A DNA stretch of 64,000 nucleotides, from contig NC_081143.1 of NCBI RefSeq assembly GCF_958295425.1, positions 15,222,516-15,286,515 on the forward strand. The letters are read 5' to 3'. The stretch is from Solea solea (Eukaryota; Chordata; Actinopteri; Pleuronectiformes; Soleidae). This document shows, one piece after another, positions 60,201 to 64,000 of this stretch (positions are counted from its first letter, which is position 1; every line of letters begins with the position of its first letter). The position numbers and the translations under genes are program-made. A model generated the notes under the pieces. That model did no database searches. It was given only the letters and a program-made list of their open reading frames with translations, and was not told where the DNA came from.

Positions 60201-61116
60201 TGCATTGACATCTGCGCAAATATGGTCACGGTCGTAAAACCATCAAGCAGTTAAACGCAAAGATGCTTAAGTTTTGTATAGGCCGCGGTGTAGTGGGTGC
60301 AGCGTGGTGAAGAAAATAAACCCGGGTGAGCAGCAAAGTGTTAGGAAAGTAGATTATGACAGAAATCAGCTGTTGAAACATTTCTCCTTCAGATGGTTGA
60401 CGATTTAACGTGACTCCCGAGCGTGATGCTAAAAGTAGCTCTGCGTTTGACAACCAGCTGAGTGATTTTTAGAGCGTAATCCACAGTCTCCTTGGGTGTC
60501 TTTTCTCCTTGTATTTAGATCTAATCGTGCCTGGAATTGCAGAAGTCAGTAACATATCATTTGTGATCCTCAACGTGTAATTTGTTTGCGCATGAAATAG
60601 GTGACGTGCACTCTGCCCAGCATTTATAATGTTTTCATTATATTACATTTGCCAGTACAGTATGTGTTTATTTTTTATTTTTTTTACAATGAATCGGAAA
60701 TGGACTTTTATTTTGTACTCCTTCATAGACTATTTTCTCTTTTGACAATTGATTGTCAAAAATATTCCAAGGGAAATACTGTACATGAGTGGGTGCCTTG
60801 AGAATTTGTATTTTTACCTCTTTGCATGTCCCTGGTTGAGGAAAAAAACTAAAAGGAGAATGTGCTTATCTAGCTGCAGTGCTGCACTTGTAAAAAATAA
60901 AATAAAATACTGTACCTGAGTCATTTACAGCTACTGCAATTTACAGTCCTGGCAGCGGAGGGTTGTCTAAATTTGACTATCAAAGCTGTTTGGGGGGGAT
61001 TTTTTCTTCTTCCTATTTCCCATTTAACATCTACAAATCTGTTAAAACACAACTGAATATATATGAACTTTAATACTTAAAATTAGGCTAGGTTGATGTG
61101 AATTAAGACCCAGCAG

Positions 61117-61666
61117 TAGGGCTGCAACTGACGATTATTTTCATAATCAGTTAATGTGTCGAGCAAGGGCCTTTCTGCATGGAGTTTGCATGTTCTCCTC
61201 CGTGTGTGCGTGGGTTTTTTTCCGGCTTCTTCGTCCAAAAACATCCAATATGGGGAATTAGGTCAATTGGACACTCTAAATTGACCATAGGTGTGAATGT
61301 GAGAGTGAATGGTTGTTTGTCTCTATGTGTGTGGCCCTGCGATGGACTGGCGATCTGTCCAGGGTTGTACCCCGCCTATCGCCCTGTGTCAGTTGAGATT
61401 GGCACAACCCACCCCCACGACCCCCATATGATGGATGGATTAATTAATTAATCTGTCGATTATTTTCTTGATTAATGTCGCTCTTAGAATGTCGATAAAT
61501 GTTGAAAAATATTGATCAGTGTTTCTCAAACCTGGAAATGACGATGTTCTCAAATGTCTGCGCAAATCATAAAATATTCACATTTATTCACCGACTAAGA
61601 AAATAGATGACATTTCATTTAGTAATTGATTAATAATCCATTAATCGGTTAATTGTTTCAGCCCTA
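61117..61666. mobile_element. Non-autonomous hAT-like element (interrupted by a SINE)
   Basis: The ends TAGGGCTGCAAC and GTTTCAGCCCTA are near-inverted repeats. The interior repeats ATTAATC/GATTAAT motifs, typical of a very common teleost MITE. The flanks cccagcag and tccagcat match at 6 of 8 positions, fitting a decayed 8-bp target duplication. No transposase is encoded. Confidence 0.7.
61163..61447 (+). mobile_element. 5'-truncated SINE nested in a hAT-like element
   Basis: It contains CTTTCTGCATGGAGTTTGCA, ACTCTAAATTGACCATAGGT, GCGATGGACTGGCGATCTGT and an (ATGG)n end. It lacks the tRNA head. It is bordered by a 12-bp repeat, TTAATGTGTCGA (61151-61162) and TTAATCTGTCGA (61448-61459), a target-site duplication with one mismatch that lies within the surrounding element. 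Confidence 0.8.
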
Positions 61667-63154
61667 TCCAGCATTGTAGCCTGTTGTTTTATCAGAACAG
61701 CAAGATGTGCTCAAGCACTGCAGTCTTTGTCACCCACTCTATGAAACCATTTCATACACAGTCAGAGTGCAAGGCCTTTTGACAGTTATCAACGCACTAA
61801 AACAGTCACTGAAAGTTATTAACACAACAACAGTTGGACAGCTACAACAGCACCATGGACAGCTCTAGGCATCAAACAAGCAGGACTGTGACAGTCCAGT
61901 CAGTTAGATGACATTTCATTCTCCTCTCTCTCTCTCTCTCCCTCCCCCTCTCTCCCTCTCTCTCTTTGAATTGATAGAGATATTCACTGATTTTATGACA
62001 GGACTCAAAACTGCTGGAGGTGGCTAATCCTTAGTAGTGTGACCTTACCTGTTGCTGAGTCACCAACCCTCATTAGATGAGCTTTTCTTGTTGGAGAACC
62101 AACACATAAGTAAGAGAAGTGATAACACCGTGCGATGCAAAACACACACTCCGCCAGAGGTAGAAGCCTCTGCCAGAAAAGGAGCCAATCCTGTCCAGAC
62201 TATTTTGTTCCACAATAAAAATGTATTATTTAATTGTGCTGTCGCTGCAAGATGGTGAAGAGAACATTTAAATAAGGCACAAATATGCCCAATAACAAAA
62301 ATAATGACATTCAAAATCACAGTTAAATAAAAAAAGGTAGCTTATACTTTATAAATTGACTACACTGATGGAAAGGTTTTTCCTAGAAGGGTCAAATTCT
62401 GGCAACATCCTCAAGCCTCCTTTTTATTTAGAAAGTATCAAGCAGAGAATAACTTCATTAAACAGGTCGATTTATGTAAAGGATTCAGCGAGACATTCTG
62501 GTCGACAGCAACTGTTCAAGCAACGCAAGCCAAGCTAATGCATCCCAACAACAGATCCAAAATTGGCAACAAGGTTGTTTTTTTGTTTTGTTTTGTTTTG
62601 CTGACATTTCACTTCAAACGAAAGACAGAAAGTATATCTTCTTTTTTTAAGTTGCTTTCTCACAATAACCCTGGGTCCACATCTGCAGCTGCCTGTCCCC
62701 GTCACAGACGACTTCACTGAGCGCTCAGCGCTACCTGACGCTGTCAGTCAGTGGCTGCTTACTGACTGCCACCAAAGAAAAGAGCCGAGAGTTGAATCTC
62801 AGGTGACTGAGGGGTCTCTGAATGATGATTACACTCTTAGACATTGAAGGGATAATTCAGGAGGAGGGATATAATGTATGAGGCACTTATGCAGAGTCAG
62901 TGTGCTGCACGCAGGAGAAAGCGCTCAGCGCGCCGCCTGAACTGAGGCATGATTTATGCATTGTGTTGATGTGAACAAGGGCGACAAAGAGAAAACGCGC
63001 TGTAGAAGGTCCAACTGACAAATATCAATAACGTTCATTTCGGTTCACTACATTTTTCAAAGATCTGTCTGATGGCACGAGGAAACCACTGAAAACATTC
63101 CACCCACATTGAATAGTAACACTGTTATCCATTAATTGCCAGTTAGGCCTTTTT

Positions 63155-63735
63155 GTGTACCTCCTGTCTCTCCGTCTCAAAACAGACTGTATGCTGAATG
63201 CTGTCTACTATATGGATCACACTGACTACAAATAAGTACCCAATATAAAAAATAAACCCAGAATCATCCATTCTAAGGGGCAGTTATCTGAATTTGCCTA
63301 TCAGAGCTTTTTTTGGGGGATTTTTTTTTTCACATTTCCCATTTAATATCTAAAATATGTTCAAACATAACCCAATACACCCAATTAGGTTAATAAAATG
63401 TCAATAAATGTTAAAAAAATATTGATCAGTGTTCTTCAAACCTGGACATGATGATGTTCTCAAACGTCTTGTTTGGTCCACAAAACAGAAATGATTCCGT
63501 TTGAGTGATTTCTTTGTTATATGGAGCAAAAAAACAAGAAACAAAATAGTTTCAGCCCTATCCAGCGTTGTAGCCTAAACGACAAACGCGTATCAAAACA
63601 AACTGTGTATCTCCCGTTTCACTCTCCGAACAGACTGTGCGCTGAACGCTGTCTACTGTATGGATCACACTGACTACAAGTACCCCACATAAAAAAAAAA
63701 AAAAACAGAATCATGCATTTGAAGGAGCAGGCCAA
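63155..63735. repeat. Local tandem duplication, offset about 448 bp
   Basis: A block with AACAGACTGTATGCTGAATG, GGATCACACTGACTACAA and CAGAATCATCCATT (63155-63290) recurs at 63604-63735 with about 85-90 percent identity by eye. Between them lies a paralogue of 60955-61680. Confidence 0.8.
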
Positions 63736-64000
63736 CATAAAAAAGACTGAGAAAGTCAGACCAGTGCATCCCTAATTCTTGTAGTTCAGCCTGAGCATGT
63801 GTTTTTTTGCACTTGAATATCAGTTGTGCTTTCAGGTATAGTTTGCCTTTGAGGAATAGAAGTGTCACAGTGCACTTAATGATGCAACAAATGCCAGGTG
63901 GATACAGCACAGAGTACCGGTAGATGTGGAGGAAACACGCTGGAAGCAGCTGATCTTCTCTCATACAGAGAAACAGAGGTGTCATTGGTTGATGGGGATG

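Larger units (their letters stand above)
55060..64000. other. Repeat-rich stretch, possibly intron of the plus-strand gene
   Basis: It contains the hAT-like and piggyBac-like elements, a nested SINE, a local duplication and short (CA)n and (CT)n runs. The non-repetitive block at about 59870-60240, richer in CpG than its surroundings, could be conserved regulatory DNA. No exon downstream of 55059 could be supported. Confidence 0.6.

Overview
The window looks like nuclear DNA from a ray-finned (teleost) fish. It is AT-rich and intron-rich, full of (CA)n, (CT)n and (TA)n microsatellites, and sprinkled with repeats typical of teleosts: tRNA-derived SINEs, small hAT, piggyBac-like and Tc1/mariner-like non-autonomous DNA transposons, and LINE 3' ends. 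It holds no operons, prokaryotic genes, RNA genes or CRISPR arrays.

One gene is clear: a complete protocadherin-1 (pcdh1, delta-1 protocadherin) on the minus strand, coding from 41995 down to 2205. Five coding exons join in frame at good splice sites: 41995-40572, 39033-37854, 32864-32082, 5876-5675 and 2743-2205. The 4128-nt coding sequence gives a predicted 1375-residue protein with a signal peptide, seven cadherin (EC) repeats, one membrane helix and a cytoplasmic tail carrying the CM1, CM2 and CM3 (RRVTF) motifs and a C-terminus like mammalian PCDH1. I cannot tell whether it is the pcdh1a or pcdh1b duplicate. Reading through the exon 3 donor gives a short-tail form (VGASGR then stop), matching the short isoform known in mammals. 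A probable 5' untranslated exon (ending at 43134) and splice acceptor (42674) lie upstream of the start codon.

Layout, left to right: 1-2204, pcdh1 3' UTR and downstream; 2205-2743, last exon; 2744-5674, intron 4 with two inverted SINEs; 5675-5876, exon 4; 5877-32081, a 26.2-kb intron with microsatellites, a LINE fragment, a TIR element and a Tc1/mariner relic; 32082-32864, exon 3; 32865-37853, intron 2; 37854-39033, exon 2; 39034-40571, intron 1; 40572-41995, exon 1; 41996-43360, 5' UTR and promoter; 43361-52779, intergenic DNA with triplet repeats and TIR elements.

Around 52780-53053 a CpG-richer stretch ending in a strong splice donor looks like the first, non-coding exon of a plus-strand gene, head-to-head with pcdh1. 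A possible coding exon follows at 54774-55059, but I do not recognise the gene. The rest, to 64000, is repeat-rich: a hAT element with an internal 13-bp minisatellite, a TTAA-flanked element with a 22-bp perfect palindrome, a SINE nested in a hAT element, and a local duplication. I found no new multi-gene system. The most interesting points are the pcdh1 isoform and insertion features and the architecture of the mobile elements.
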